Shown one piece after another: positions 25,855 to 34,497 of a stretch of DNA of 64,000 bases. The notes under the pieces are model-generated. The model had not been told where the DNA came from and made no database searches. It worked only from the letters and a program-made list of their open reading frames with translations. How positions within the stretch are numbered: the first letter of the stretch is position 1; the number at the start of each line of letters is the position of its first letter. Both the position numbers and the translations under genes were made by a program. The stretch is taken from the NCBI RefSeq assembly GCF_011761305.1, contig NZ_JAAOZC010000001.1:1-64000 (forward strand). The letters are read 5' to 3'. Origin of the DNA: Sphingomonas vulcanisoli (lineage in GTDB: Bacteria > Pseudomonadota > Alphaproteobacteria > Sphingomonadales > Sphingomonadaceae).

Positions 25855-27363
25855 ATGGTCGCACTGGTATCGACGGTGGCCTTTCTGGGGCTGGAGGCGC
25901 GCGCGGTCGAGGTGCAGGTGCAGGTGGCGCCGGGCGTGCCGACCTTCGTCGTCGTCGGGCTGGCGGACAAAGCGGTGGGCGAAAGCCGCGAGCGGGTGCG
26001 CGGTGCGATGCAGGCGATCGGGCTCGCGCTGCCGCCCAAGCGGATCACCGTGAACCTCTCCCCCGCCGACCTGCCCAAGGAAGGATCGCACTATGATCTG
26101 CCGATCGCGCTGGCGCTGCTCGGCGCGATGGGCGTGATCGATGCCGAGACGCTCGCGGGCTATGTCGTGGTCGGCGAACTCGGTCTCGATGGCCGTATCG
26201 CGCCCGCGCCGGGTGTGTTGCTGGCGGCGCTGCATGCCTCCGAGCGCGGGTTGGGGCTGGTCTGCCCGGCGGCGCAGGGGGCCGAGGCGGCGTGGGCGGG
26301 CACGATCGAGGTGGTTGCGGCGCCGGATCTGATGAGCCTGCTCGATCATTTCCGTGGCCTGCGCGCGTTGCCGCTGCCGGAACCGGGCGAGGCGGAACGC
26401 GGTAGCCTTGGGCCCGATCTCGCGCAGGTGAAGGGCCAGGAGACCGCCAAGCGCGCGCTGGAGATCGCCGCGGCGGGCGGGCACAATCTCGTCTTCGTCG
26501 GGCCGCCGGGCGCGGGCAAATCCTTGATGGCCGCCTGCCTGCCGGGCATCTTGCCGCCCTTGACCCCCGCGGAGGCGCTGGAGGTGTCGATGGTCTCCTC
26601 GGTCGCGGGCACGCTGGAGGGCGGCCGGCTTTCCGCTACCCGCCCATTCCGCGCGCCGCACCATAGCGCCTCGATGGCGGCGCTGGTCGGCGGTGGCCTC
26701 AAGGTGAAGCCGGGCGAGGTCAGTCTCGCGCATCTCGGCGTGCTGTTTCTGGACGAGCTCCCCGAATTCCAGCGCGCCGTGCTCGATTCGCTGCGCCAGC
26801 CGCTGGAGACCGGCAAGGTCTCGGTGGCGCGCGCCAACAGCCACGTCACGTTTCCCGCGCGTGTCCAGCTGATTGCGGCGATGAACCCGTGCCGCTGTGG
26901 ACACCTCGCCGATCCCGCGCAGGCGTGCAGCCGCGCGCCGCGCTGTGCCGCCGATTATCAGGCCAAGGTCTCCGGCCCCTTGCTCGATCGCATCGATCTT
27001 CACGTCGAGGTCGCGGCGGTTAGCGCCGCCGATCTCGTGCTGCCGCCTGCCGCCGAGGGATCGGTTGAGGTGCGCGCCCGCGTCGCCGCCGCCCGCGCGA
27101 TCCAGACCGATCGCTACGAGGACGAAGGCGTCAGGACGAATGCCGAGGCGGATGTTGAGTTGCTCGATCGTGTCGCCATGCCGGATGAGCCCGGCCGCCA
27201 GTTGCTCGCCAAGGCGGCGCAGGCGATGAGCCTCTCGGCACGCGGCTACCATCGCGTGCTCCGCGTCGCGCGCACGATCGCCGATCTCGCCGGCAGCGAT
27301 GGCGTGAACCGCATCCACGTCGCCGAGGCGCTGAGCTACCGCCGCCAGGCGCCGCGGGCATGA
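25855..27363 (+). CDS. comM: YifB/ComM family Mg-chelatase-like AAA+ ATPase
   Basis: 502 residues. The N-terminal Lon-like fold (about 1-170, with ADLPKEGSHYDLPIALALLG) is followed by an AAA+ core: Walker A GPPGAGKSLMA, Walker B LGVLFLDELPEF, then NPCRCGHLADP, a four-cysteine pattern, and a C-terminal helical domain (LSARGYHRVLRVARTIADL). ComM is a hexameric branch-migration helicase helping integrate DNA in natural transformation. The ATG at 25855 gives the typical MVALVSTVAFLGLEA. The stop overlaps the next gene as ATGA. Confidence 0.94.
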   Translation: MVALVSTVAFLGLEARAVEVQVQVAPGVPTFVVVGLADKAVGESRERVRGAMQAIGLALPPKRITVNLSPADLPKEGSHYDLPIALALLGAMGVIDAETLAGYVVVGELGLDGRIAPAPGVLLAALHASERGLGLVCPAAQGAEAAWAGTIEVVAAPDLMSLLDHFRGLRALPLPEPGEAERGSLGPDLAQVKGQETAKRALEIAAAGGHNLVFVGPPGAGKSLMAACLPGILPPLTPAEALEVSMVSSVAGTLEGGRLSATRPFRAPHHSASMAALVGGGLKVKPGEVSLAHLGVLFLDELPEFQRAVLDSLRQPLETGKVSVARANSHVTFPARVQLIAAMNPCRCGHLADPAQACSRAPRCAADYQAKVSGPLLDRIDLHVEVAAVSAADLVLPPAAEGSVEVRARVAAARAIQTDRYEDEGVRTNAEADVELLDRVAMPDEPGRQLLAKAAQAMSLSARGYHRVLRVARTIADLAGSDGVNRIHVAEALSYRRQAPRA

Positions 27364-27740
27364 CGAGGCCGCACCGCCTCTTCTCGTACGGCACGCTGCG
27401 CGATCCGACGGTGCAGCAGGGGCTGTTCGGGCGACAGGTCGATGAAGCGCCCGATGCGTTGGTCGGCTGGAAGCTGGGAACGGTCCTGATCGAGGACGAT
27501 GGCGTCGTCGGCCTCTCGGGCCTCGCCGAGCATTGGATTCTGCGCCATTCAGGCGATCCCGCCGATCGCGTCGCGGGCGTGGTGCTGGCGATCAGCGATG
27601 CCGAACTCGCCATTGCCGACCGCTATGAGACCAACGCCTACGTCCGCGTCGCCGCGCAGCTCGCCTCGGGCGGCACCGCGTTCGTCTATGTCGACGCCGC
27701 CGATCCGGCATCGGTTGCAGCGGGCGATCGGCTCGGCTAG
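27360..27740 (+). CDS. gamma-glutamylcyclotransferase/AIG2-like protein
   Basis: A 126-residue protein with the cyclotransferase fold. It begins RLFSYGTLRDPTVQQGLFG, where YGTLRD is the substrate-cavity motif; DRVAGVVLAISDAELAIADRYE carries the acidic residue, and YVRVAAQL follows. Members open or close gamma-glutamyl peptides. The actual substrate is unknown. It overlaps comM by four bases and ends just before tRNA-Leu. Confidence 0.88.
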   Translation: MTRPHRLFSYGTLRDPTVQQGLFGRQVDEAPDALVGWKLGTVLIEDDGVVGLSGLAEHWILRHSGDPADRVAGVVLAISDAELAIADRYETNAYVRVAAQLASGGTAFVYVDAADPASVAAGDRLG

Positions 27741-27754
27741 CAGGCTGATCGCGT

Positions 27755-27839
27755 GCCCCTGTGGTGGAACTGGTAGACGCGCCGGACTCAAAATCCGGTT
27801 CCGAAAGGAGTGTCGGTTCGATTCCGACCGGGGGCACCA
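27755..27839 (+). tRNA. tRNA-Leu(CAA)
   Basis: The acceptor arms GCCCCTG and CGGGGGC pair with one G-T. The anticodon loop CTCAAAA within the CCGGA/TCCGG stem gives anticodon CAA. A long variable arm (class II) and the T-loop GGTTCGATTCC are present, and CCA is encoded at 27837-27839. It reads UUG, a rare leucine codon in this GC-rich genome. Confidence 0.96.
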
Positions 27840-27875
27840 CTCTTGCAGAGATTGCCACCCAGGCGGAGAAACGAT

Positions 27876-28478
27876 GTGAGCGGGACGACCGAGCCGGACG
27901 ACGAGGCCGGCAAGTTGCCCGTGCCGCAGGACGTCGCCGATGCAATCCGGACCCTGATCCGCTGGGCGGGCGACGATCCCGCGCGGGAGGGCCTGCTCGA
28001 TACGCCCAAGCGCGTCGCGCGCGCCTGGGCCGAATATTGCCAGGGTTATCGTGACGATCCCGCGCATCATCTCACCCGCACCTTCGAAGAGGTTGGCGGT
28101 TATGATGAGATCGTGCTGCTCAAGGACATTCCCTTCCAGTCGCACTGCGAGCATCACATGGCGCCGATCGTGGGCAAGGCGGCGATCGCCTATCTGCCGT
28201 ATCAGCGCGTAGTCGGCATCTCGAAGCTCGCCCGCGTGCTGCATGGTTTCGCGCAACGCCTGCAGGTGCAGGAACGGCTGACTGCCGAAGTTGCCGACTG
28301 CATCTGGAATCATCTCCACCCGCAGGGCGTGGCGGTGGTGATCGAAGCGCAGCATGGCTGCATGACCGGGCGCGGTGTGCGCGTGCACGGCGTGGGGATG
28401 ACGACCAGCCGGATGATGGGCGTGTTCCGCGAGGATGAACGATCGCGGCGCGAGGTGCTGAGTTTGATGGGCTATTGA
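27876..28478 (+). CDS. folE: GTP cyclohydrolase I
   Basis: Converts GTP to dihydroneopterin triphosphate, the first step of folate (and queuosine) synthesis; the enzyme is a homodecamer with zinc. Motifs: GLLDTPKRVARAW, IPFQSHCEHHMAPIVGKA (zinc Cys and His, catalytic His), SKLARVLHGFAQRLQVQERLT, and EAQHGCMTGRGVR with the second zinc Cys. 200 residues. The start is the GTG at 27876, with AGGCGGAG upstream. The ATG two bases before it runs into a stop. Confidence 0.96.
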   Translation: MSGTTEPDDEAGKLPVPQDVADAIRTLIRWAGDDPAREGLLDTPKRVARAWAEYCQGYRDDPAHHLTRTFEEVGGYDEIVLLKDIPFQSHCEHHMAPIVGKAAIAYLPYQRVVGISKLARVLHGFAQRLQVQERLTAEVADCIWNHLHPQGVAVVIEAQHGCMTGRGVRVHGVGMTTSRMMGVFREDERSRREVLSLMGY

Positions 28479-28481
28479 GGC

Positions 28482-28562
28482 GCGTGCTCCGGCGAAGGCC
28501 GGAGCGCTGGATATTAAGACGCAGCGCTTGCCGCCAACGCTCCGGCCTTCGCCGGAGCACGC
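28482..28562. repeat. palindromic repeat (CTCCGGC family) between folE and ligD
   Basis: A perfect 25-base inverted repeat (28482-28506 and 28538-28562), each arm containing CTCCGGCGAAGGCCGGAG. It lies between convergent genes and would form a long stem in either transcript, so it may act as a terminator or stabiliser. Confidence 0.92.
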
Positions 28563-28567
28563 GAGCC

Positions 28568-31252
28568 CTATAGATCGGGCAGGCGCTGATCGGCCACCGC
28601 CCAGCCCTTCAGCGCCTTCGATCCGGCCCGTTTGAGCAGTTCGTCCGCATCCCGGATCGTCCAGCGCGCTGCGCTCTCAATATGCTTCAGCTCATCCCAC
28701 GTGACCGGCGCCGCCACCGGCGCATTGGGCCGCGCGCGGGCGACATAGGGCAGCACCGCGGTCGCGCCGCGCTGGTTGCGCAGCCAATCGAGGAAGATGC
28801 GGCCCTTGCGCTGCACCTTTTTCATATTTGCGGTGAAGCGTTCGGGATGCGCTTCCGATATCGCCTGCGCGAAGCGGCTGGCGAAATCCTTGACCTCTGG
28901 CCAGGCGCGGCTAGCGTCGAGCGGCACGACGACATGGATGCCCTTGCCGCCCGATAGCATCGGCCAGCTCGCCAACCCCATCTCGCCGAGAACATCGCGC
29001 AATTGCTCGGCGGCGGCGCGCACCTCGTCCCAGCCCAGCCCTTCATCTGGATCGAGATCGAACACCAATCGATCGGGCTTTTCGACATCGGTGACCTTCG
29101 AGCCCCAGCCATGGAATTCAATCGCGCCCATCTGCACGCAGGTCAGCAGGCCCTTGGCATCATTGAGATAGAGGTAGGGCTCGTCGTGCCCGTTCTTCTC
29201 GCGGATCGGGACATGCCTCACCGCATCGCCGAAGCTGCCCGCGTCATGCTTCTGGAAGAAGCAATGCTTGGCGCGCCCCTGCGGACAACGGACGAGGCTG
29301 ACCGGGCGATCGGCGACCCATTGCAGCACCGGATCGGCGAGGCGGAGGTAGTAATCGGCGAGCTCGCCCTTGGTGATCCCGCTCTCGGGATAAATGACCC
29401 GATCGGGGTTGGTGATGGTGACTGGCGATTCCTTTAAGCCCTCCCCCCTTGTGGGGGAGGGTTGGGAGGGGGGTGCGAGCGTAGCGAGCTTTTTCGCCCT
29501 CGCCGGCATCGAGCCGGCTCGGTCGATCCCCTCTCCCCGGTCCTCCCCCACAAGGGGGGAGGGAGATTCGAGGACAACCTCCGATTCCGGCTTGTCCTCC
29601 CGCAGGCCGATAAAGCTCGGGTGCCGGAGCACGCCCTCATCGGTAAATTCCGTAAAGGCGATCTCCGCGACCAGCTTGGGCGTGATCCAGTGCGCCCCGC
29701 GCACCGCCGCGCGTGGAGCACTCACCGTGGGGGTCTTGCGCTCAAGCGGCTTCATCTTGGCCATCAGATCATCGATCATCGCGGCGCCGAAGCCGGTGCC
29801 GGCCTTGCCCGTGTAGCGCAACGCATCGCCCTCGTGGAGACCGAGCAGAAGCGATCGGAAGCCGCGGCCCTTGTCGCTGGGGGTCCAGCCGACGATGACG
29901 AATTCCTGGCGGCGCAGGCATTTGATCTTGAGCCAGTTCTGCGTGCGCTTGCCGCGATAGGGCGCATCGGCGCGCTTGGAGACGACGCCCTCCAGCCCCT
30001 GTTCGCACAGGCTCTTGAACAGCTTTTCACCCTGCCCCTGGATGTGATCCGAATAGAGGATCGGGGAGGGCACGCCTTCGAGCAGCGCGGCAAGGCGCGC
30101 CTTGCGCTCGATATTGGGGAGCTTTTCGAGGCTCTCGCCATCCTCTTCGAGCAGATCGAACGCGAAGAAGGCGAGCGTGCCGCCGCCACCCTTGAGACTG
30201 GCCTGCAGCGCCTGAAAGCTAGGACGGCCGTCCTTGTCGAGCGCGACCACTTCGCCATCGATCAGCGCCGAGCCGGGAAGGGTGGCGACGGCGGCATCGA
30301 CGATCGGCTGGAAGCGATCGGACCAATCGAGCCCGGTGCGCGTGAACGCCTTCGCCTTGCCGCCGCCTACGCCAAGCAGGATGCGATACCCGTCATATTT
30401 GACCTCGTGGATCCATTCGGAGCCGGTGGGGACATGATCGACAAGGGTGCAGAGCTGGGGTTGGCGGAAGGCGGGGAGGGTGCCTTTGGGCTTCTTTTTC
30501 AGCCGTCGGTCACCCTCACCCTTCCGCGCCTTCGGCGCTCCCTCCCTCTCCCTCGAGGAAGAGGGAAGGGGCCCGGCCATTGCAGACGGCTGGGAAGGGT
30601 GAGGGTGGACCCCCGGCTGATCCTCCGCCGATCGATTCGAATTCCATTGGCTCTTGCCGCCCTTGCCCGCGGCGATCTCCACCATCGTGCGCCCCGTCGC
30701 CACCGAGGTCAGCGCCATGTCGACCAGATCGCCGCTGCCGCCCGCATGTTCGTCCGCGATCTTCCGCAGCAGCCAATTCTCATGCGTCTCTTTGCCGCGC
30801 GGCTTGAGACGGATCATCAGCCACTCGCCCTTCATCCGCTCGCCATGCAGAAAGAAATGCAGATGGCCCTCGGCCAAAGTCTTGCGCGGGTCCTTGCCGG
30901 GCACGGGCTCCCAGGTGCCGCGATCCCACAGCATCACCGTGCCGCCACCATATTGCCCTTTGGGGATCGTCCCCTCGAACGTGGCATAGCCCATCGGATG
31001 ATCTTCGGTGCGCACCGCGAGGCGCTTGTCATCGGGGTTGAGCGAAGGCCCGCGCGTCACCGCCCAGCTTTTGAGCACGCCATCCAGCTCCAGCCGGAAA
31101 TCCCAGTGCAGGCGCGTGGCATCATGCTTCTGGACCATGAAGATGTTGCCGGTATCGGCGACGACTACGCCGGATGGCTCGGCGGTCTGCGCAAAATCGC
31201 GCTTGGCATTATAGGCGGCGAGGGGATCGGGTTTCGGGGTGGCGCGCACCAT
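28568..31252 (-). CDS. ligD: ATP-dependent DNA ligase LigD (PE-ligase-polymerase)
   Basis: An 894-residue non-homologous end-joining enzyme. Domain order: phosphoesterase (about 15-200, HDATRLHWDFRLELDGVL), ligase (about 265-555, adenylated Lys285 in EVKYDGYR, then IDGEVVALD), and primase-polymerase (about 612-894, DLDPDEG with Asp732 and Asp734). Both linkers consist of palindromic repeats read in frame: residues about 213-250 and 561-608. The ATG at 31252 uses GGGGAGAGGGG as ribosome site, supplied by the repeat at 31253-31413. It is downstream of ku on the same strand and works with it. Confidence 0.95.
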   Translation of the reverse strand: MVRATPKPDPLAAYNAKRDFAQTAEPSGVVVADTGNIFMVQKHDATRLHWDFRLELDGVLKSWAVTRGPSLNPDDKRLAVRTEDHPMGYATFEGTIPKGQYGGGTVMLWDRGTWEPVPGKDPRKTLAEGHLHFFLHGERMKGEWLMIRLKPRGKETHENWLLRKIADEHAGGSGDLVDMALTSVATGRTMVEIAAGKGGKSQWNSNRSAEDQPGVHPHPSQPSAMAGPLPSSSREREGAPKARKGEGDRRLKKKPKGTLPAFRQPQLCTLVDHVPTGSEWIHEVKYDGYRILLGVGGGKAKAFTRTGLDWSDRFQPIVDAAVATLPGSALIDGEVVALDKDGRPSFQALQASLKGGGGTLAFFAFDLLEEDGESLEKLPNIERKARLAALLEGVPSPILYSDHIQGQGEKLFKSLCEQGLEGVVSKRADAPYRGKRTQNWLKIKCLRRQEFVIVGWTPSDKGRGFRSLLLGLHEGDALRYTGKAGTGFGAAMIDDLMAKMKPLERKTPTVSAPRAAVRGAHWITPKLVAEIAFTEFTDEGVLRHPSFIGLREDKPESEVVLESPSPLVGEDRGEGIDRAGSMPARAKKLATLAPPSQPSPTRGEGLKESPVTITNPDRVIYPESGITKGELADYYLRLADPVLQWVADRPVSLVRCPQGRAKHCFFQKHDAGSFGDAVRHVPIREKNGHDEPYLYLNDAKGLLTCVQMGAIEFHGWGSKVTDVEKPDRLVFDLDPDEGLGWDEVRAAAEQLRDVLGEMGLASWPMLSGGKGIHVVVPLDASRAWPEVKDFASRFAQAISEAHPERFTANMKKVQRKGRIFLDWLRNQRGATAVLPYVARARPNAPVAAPVTWDELKHIESAARWTIRDADELLKRAGSKALKGWAVADQRLPDL
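29438..29575. repeat. palindromic repeat in the ligase-polymerase linker of ligD
   Basis: Outer arms CCCTCCCCCCTTGTGGGGGA and TCCCCCACAAGGGGGGAGGG, with inner CTCGCCGGCATCGAGCCGGC. The same family, with the middle module GCGAGC...TTCGCCCT...GGCATCGAGCC, occurs at 31253-31413. The frame passes through both arms (residues about 561-608). Confidence 0.9.
30508..30612. repeat. palindromic repeat in the phosphoesterase-ligase linker of ligD
   Basis: Outer arms CACCCTCACCCTTCC and GGGAAGGGTGAGGGTG, with inner hairpins CGCGCCTTCGGCGC and CCCTCTCCCTCGAGGAAGAGGG. Related to, but not the same as, the element in the second linker. Encodes residues about 213-250 in frame. Confidence 0.85.
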
Positions 31253-31413
31253 CACCCCTCTCCCCTTGTGGAAGAGGGAGGGGCCCAAGCCTTCAGGCTT
31301 GGGAGGGAGAGGGGGGCGAGCGCCGCGAGCTTATTCGCCCTTACGGGCATCGAGCCCGATCGTGCGATCCCCTCTCCCTGGCCCTCCCCCACAAGGGGGG
31401 AGGGAAAGAATTT
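31253..31413. repeat. palindromic repeat between ku and ligD
   Basis: Outer arms CACCCCTCTCCCCTTGTGG and CCACAAGGGGGGAGGG-type, inner palindrome GCCCAAGCCTTCAGGCTTGGG, and the module TTCGCCCTTACGGGCATCGAGCC shared with the linker element at 29438-29575. It fills the whole ku-ligD gap and provides the ribosome site of ligD. Confidence 0.9.
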
Positions 31414-31415
31414 GC

Positions 31416-32309
31416 TCATCCTGCGGCCCGCTTTTTCGCCGGCGCTTTCCGGGCTGGCGTAGCCTTCTTCGCCGCCGGCTTCTTCGGCGGCGCCTTGCCG
31501 CCATCGTCTTTGGCCGGCGCACCACCCTTCTCCAGGCTCCGCTTCAGCGCCGCCATCAGATCGACGACGTTGGACCCGCGCGATTGCGCCGGCGCATTCT
31601 CCTCCTCGACATTGAGCGTCTTGCCCTTGCGCTTGCGCTCGATCAGTTCCTTGAGCGCATCGACGTAGCGATCGTGGAACTCGCTCGCATCGAAGGGATC
31701 GGTCTTCTTGTCGATCAGGGTGGTGGCGAGATCGAGCAGATCCTCATCGGGCTTGGCATCGGGAATATCGCGGAAGAAGTTGGCGGCCTTGTTGACCTCA
31801 TCCTGATAGCGCAGCGTCTCCAGCACCATGCCGCGCCCGCACGGCTTGAGGCTGACGACATACTCCCGCCCGCGCAAAGCCAGCTGGCCCAGCCCCACCT
31901 TCTTCGATCGCCTGAGCGCCTCGCGCAGCACCACGAACGCCTCCTCGGCCAGATCGTCGGCGGGCACGACGTAATAAGGCTTGTCATAATAAATGGCGTC
32001 GATCTCGCCGATATCGACGAACTGGGTGAGATCGAGCGTCTTCTTGCTCTCCAGCTTGACGCTCTCGATCTCCTCGTCGCTCACCAAGACATATTTGCCC
32101 TTCTCATATTCATAGCCCTTGACGATCTCCTCGGGATCGACCGGGCCGACGCCGGGCGCCGTCTTCTCATATTTGATGCGCTTGCCCGACGGCTCGTGGA
32201 TCTGATTGAAGGCAACGGTCGCGCCACTCCGGGTCGCCGAATAGATTTCCACCGGGATCGAGACGAGAGCCAGCCGGATCTGCCCTTGCCAATATGCGCG
32301 CGCCGCCAT
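31416..32309 (-). CDS. ku: bacterial Ku end-binding protein
   Basis: A 297-residue homodimeric ring protein that binds DNA ends and recruits LigD. The Ku core spans about 8-230 (ARAYWQGQIRLALVSIPVEI, CGRGMVLETLRYQDEV). The C-terminal tail (from about 255) is rich in Lys, Ala and Pro (PPKKPAAKKATPARKAPAKK), typical of DNA-contacting Ku extensions. It is the first gene of a ku-ligD unit. The ATG at 32309 gives the usual MAARAYW start. Confidence 0.96.
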   Translation of the reverse strand: MAARAYWQGQIRLALVSIPVEIYSATRSGATVAFNQIHEPSGKRIKYEKTAPGVGPVDPEEIVKGYEYEKGKYVLVSDEEIESVKLESKKTLDLTQFVDIGEIDAIYYDKPYYVVPADDLAEEAFVVLREALRRSKKVGLGQLALRGREYVVSLKPCGRGMVLETLRYQDEVNKAANFFRDIPDAKPDEDLLDLATTLIDKKTDPFDASEFHDRYVDALKELIERKRKGKTLNVEEENAPAQSRGSNVVDLMAALKRSLEKGGAPAKDDGGKAPPKKPAAKKATPARKAPAKKRAAG

Positions 32310-32371
32310 CGCCTGCCACCTGATTGTCTCGAGGGCGATTCAACCGGTTCAGGGGGCGGGGGTTCCTTGGA

Positions 32372-33289
32372 TCAGGAAGTTTGCGCAAGCACCCCTTCGC
32401 CGACGCGGAACCGCACCTGCCGCCGCCTGAAATCCACCGCCACGCGCTCGAACCCGCGCAGCACGTCCATGCCGATCAGGATCGCGGGTTTATCGCCGAT
32501 GCCGAACTTCCGGAAGGTGGCGACATCGCAATAAGCGATCGGCATATCGGCGATCTGCAATGAGCCCAGTCGGATCGTCGGCACGCTACCGGATTCGGCG
32601 GGCAAGGAAGCGCCGGTCGCGCCGATGATCCGCGCGCCCTTGTCGTCCAGCGGCCCCGATCGTCCCATCAGTTTGCGCAGCGCGAGGTTGCCGATCGTGC
32701 TCTCCGCGCCCGTATCGATAATCGCATAGACCTTGACGCCCTTCACCCTCGCGTCGGTGAGGATCAACTGGCCGAAGCGGCTCTTGCCCACCACGGTGAT
32801 GACGTCCGAATTGCCGACCATCGCCTCCGTGGCGGATCGCGCAATCGTCACCTCGTTGCGTTTGAAATCGAACAATACGCTTTCGTTGGCCAGGGCATCG
32901 AGCCCGATCATTCCCGAGGCGCCGAGCGATCCCTGCGGCAGCACCGGCGCGGTGATCGCGTGATGTTCCCGCCGCCCGATCCGCAACGTCTCCAGCGCGG
33001 CGGTGGTCACCGGCTCCGGACCCTGTATCCCGTAGACGGTCACGGGGCTGCCGGCCGCGAGGCTCAGCTCCTGCGCGAGCCGATCGGAGACGACGCTGCG
33101 GTCCGCGCCGGTATCGATCATGAAGCGATAGGGGCCATGGCCGTTGACCTGCGCGGGCAGCGTCATGCGCGCGGCGAAATCGCTGGCGGCGGCGAGCGTC
33201 TCAGTGGGCGGCACGTCGGCGGGCTGGGTGATCGGTAGGCCCACGCTCGATGCGCCGGCGGCCAGGATCGCCAGAAGCAGAATATGCAT
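32372..33289 (-). CDS. exported two-domain retropepsin-like aspartic protease (paralogue 1)
   Basis: 305 residues with a signal peptide (MHILLLAILAAGASS). There are two retropepsin-type active-site motifs in one chain, FMIDTGADRSVV (Asp59) and IIDTGAESTI (Asp192). Each is followed by a strand pattern ending in a hydrophobic-hydrophobic-Gly sequence: SGMIGLDAL, and AILIGMDVLRGF. One polypeptide could therefore make the two-aspartate site that viral retropepsins make as a homodimer. Substrate unknown. GGGAGAGG precedes the ATG. The neighbouring gene is a paralogue. Confidence 0.85.
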   Translation of the reverse strand: MHILLLAILAAGASSVGLPITQPADVPPTETLAAASDFAARMTLPAQVNGHGPYRFMIDTGADRSVVSDRLAQELSLAAGSPVTVYGIQGPEPVTTAALETLRIGRREHHAITAPVLPQGSLGASGMIGLDALANESVLFDFKRNEVTIARSATEAMVGNSDVITVVGKSRFGQLILTDARVKGVKVYAIIDTGAESTIGNLALRKLMGRSGPLDDKGARIIGATGASLPAESGSVPTIRLGSLQIADMPIAYCDVATFRKFGIGDKPAILIGMDVLRGFERVAVDFRRRQVRFRVGEGVLAQTS

Positions 33290-33384
33290 GAACCTCTCCC
33301 ACGGCCTCGTCTGCGGAGACTTTCGCCCGAGGATGATGCGCCCGATTGGATAGGACCGCAATCAGACCTTTGCGAAGCGCTCCT

Positions 33385-34269
33385 TCAGGTCAGCCAGAAG
33401 GGTAAATCCTCGATCACCAGGCGGATCTGCTTGTGTCGATAGTCAATCGTCACCGTCTGGAAGAGTCGCAGCACATCCATGCCGATTAGCAGCGCGGGCA
33501 CATTCTCCATCCCGAATGTCCGAAAGGTATCGAGGTCGGTGTACGAAACGGGGATCTCGGGCATCGTCAGCCTGCCGAGCTGGAGGCGCTGCAGTGTCTT
33601 CTCCTCAGTGGGCAACGCGTTCCCCGTGATATCGATCAGATGCTTGTTGCTGACCTTGAGCGGCGAACTACCCTCGGCCAGCGCGCGCAGCGCCATGTTG
33701 CCGATCGTCGCTTCCGCCCCGGTATCGATGATCACTAAGATCTTGCGACCATGATACCGCGCATCAGGGATGACGATCTGGTTGAGCTTCTGCTTGCCGT
33801 TCAGCACGACTGTGCCCGGTCCATCGAGCGGGATCTTGCCGCCCGCCGCTTCGCCCAGCGCCATCTCATGCCGCTTGAAATCGATCGTAACAAGCTGATC
33901 GCCGAGCGCGTCGGCGCCGAGCACGCCGGGCGCATTGATCGAGGTCTGGGGCATCACCGGCATAGCGAGCGTGCGCAGCTTTTTGTCGCCCAGTTCCAAC
34001 GTGGTCGTCGCCAGATAGGGAACGTCGGATCGGCCGAGAATGCCGTGCATCATTAACTGGCCGCCAGATGCCAGCGCCAAGTCCGTCGCAAGTTTGTCTG
34101 AAATAACGCTGCGATCTGCACCGGTATCGATCAGGAACGGGTAGGGTCCCTTGCCATCGACCATGATCTGCACGGTCATGCCATTAGCGTGATCGACGAT
34201 CTTGGTTGGATCCACGAGCCCCGAGGCGGTGGCCATCAGCAGGCCTAGCGAAGCGAGCAAAGCGTTCAC
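33385..34269 (-). CDS. exported two-domain retropepsin-like aspartic protease (paralogue 2)
   Basis: 294 residues, with a short export signal (MNALLASLGLLMATASG). Asp48 in FLIDTGADRSVI and Asp182 in IIDTGAEATIG mirror the two motifs of the downstream paralogue, as do APGVLGADAL and ALLIGMDVLRLF. The pair is a tandem duplication of a protein that is itself internally duplicated. The gap to paralogue 1 is 95 bases and shows no clear promoter. Localisation in the periplasm is inferred. Confidence 0.85.
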   Translation of the reverse strand: MNALLASLGLLMATASGLVDPTKIVDHANGMTVQIMVDGKGPYPFLIDTGADRSVISDKLATDLALASGGQLMMHGILGRSDVPYLATTTLELGDKKLRTLAMPVMPQTSINAPGVLGADALGDQLVTIDFKRHEMALGEAAGGKIPLDGPGTVVLNGKQKLNQIVIPDARYHGRKILVIIDTGAEATIGNMALRALAEGSSPLKVSNKHLIDITGNALPTEEKTLQRLQLGRLTMPEIPVSYTDLDTFRTFGMENVPALLIGMDVLRLFQTVTIDYRHKQIRLVIEDLPFWLT

Positions 34270-34497
34270 GGCATCCCTCTCCTATAGGCGTCAGGCTGCG
34301 CCCCTTCGCGTTCGCATTCAAGCGCATGTTACGCAATCGATGCGTGCGCGAAACATCGGCCAAACTTGCAGGGGCAAACTGCCGTGGCGAGGGAAGTGGC
34401 TTGCTGCGATCAGGCGGTTAGTCGGAGCCTCACCAGCCAGTCACGGCGGTGACGAGCTTGCCGGAAAGCCCCGTTAACTTGCCCGCGCTGACGCCGA

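Noticed and set aside
25384-27318. A 644-residue open frame on the minus strand
   Set aside because: Only its last 88 residues are a plausible gene (PGPGW-like). The rest is antisense to comM and reflects GC-rich codon bias.
29462-31462. A 666-residue open frame on the plus strand
   Set aside because: Antisense to ligD; the palindromes allow it to stay open but it has no family signature.
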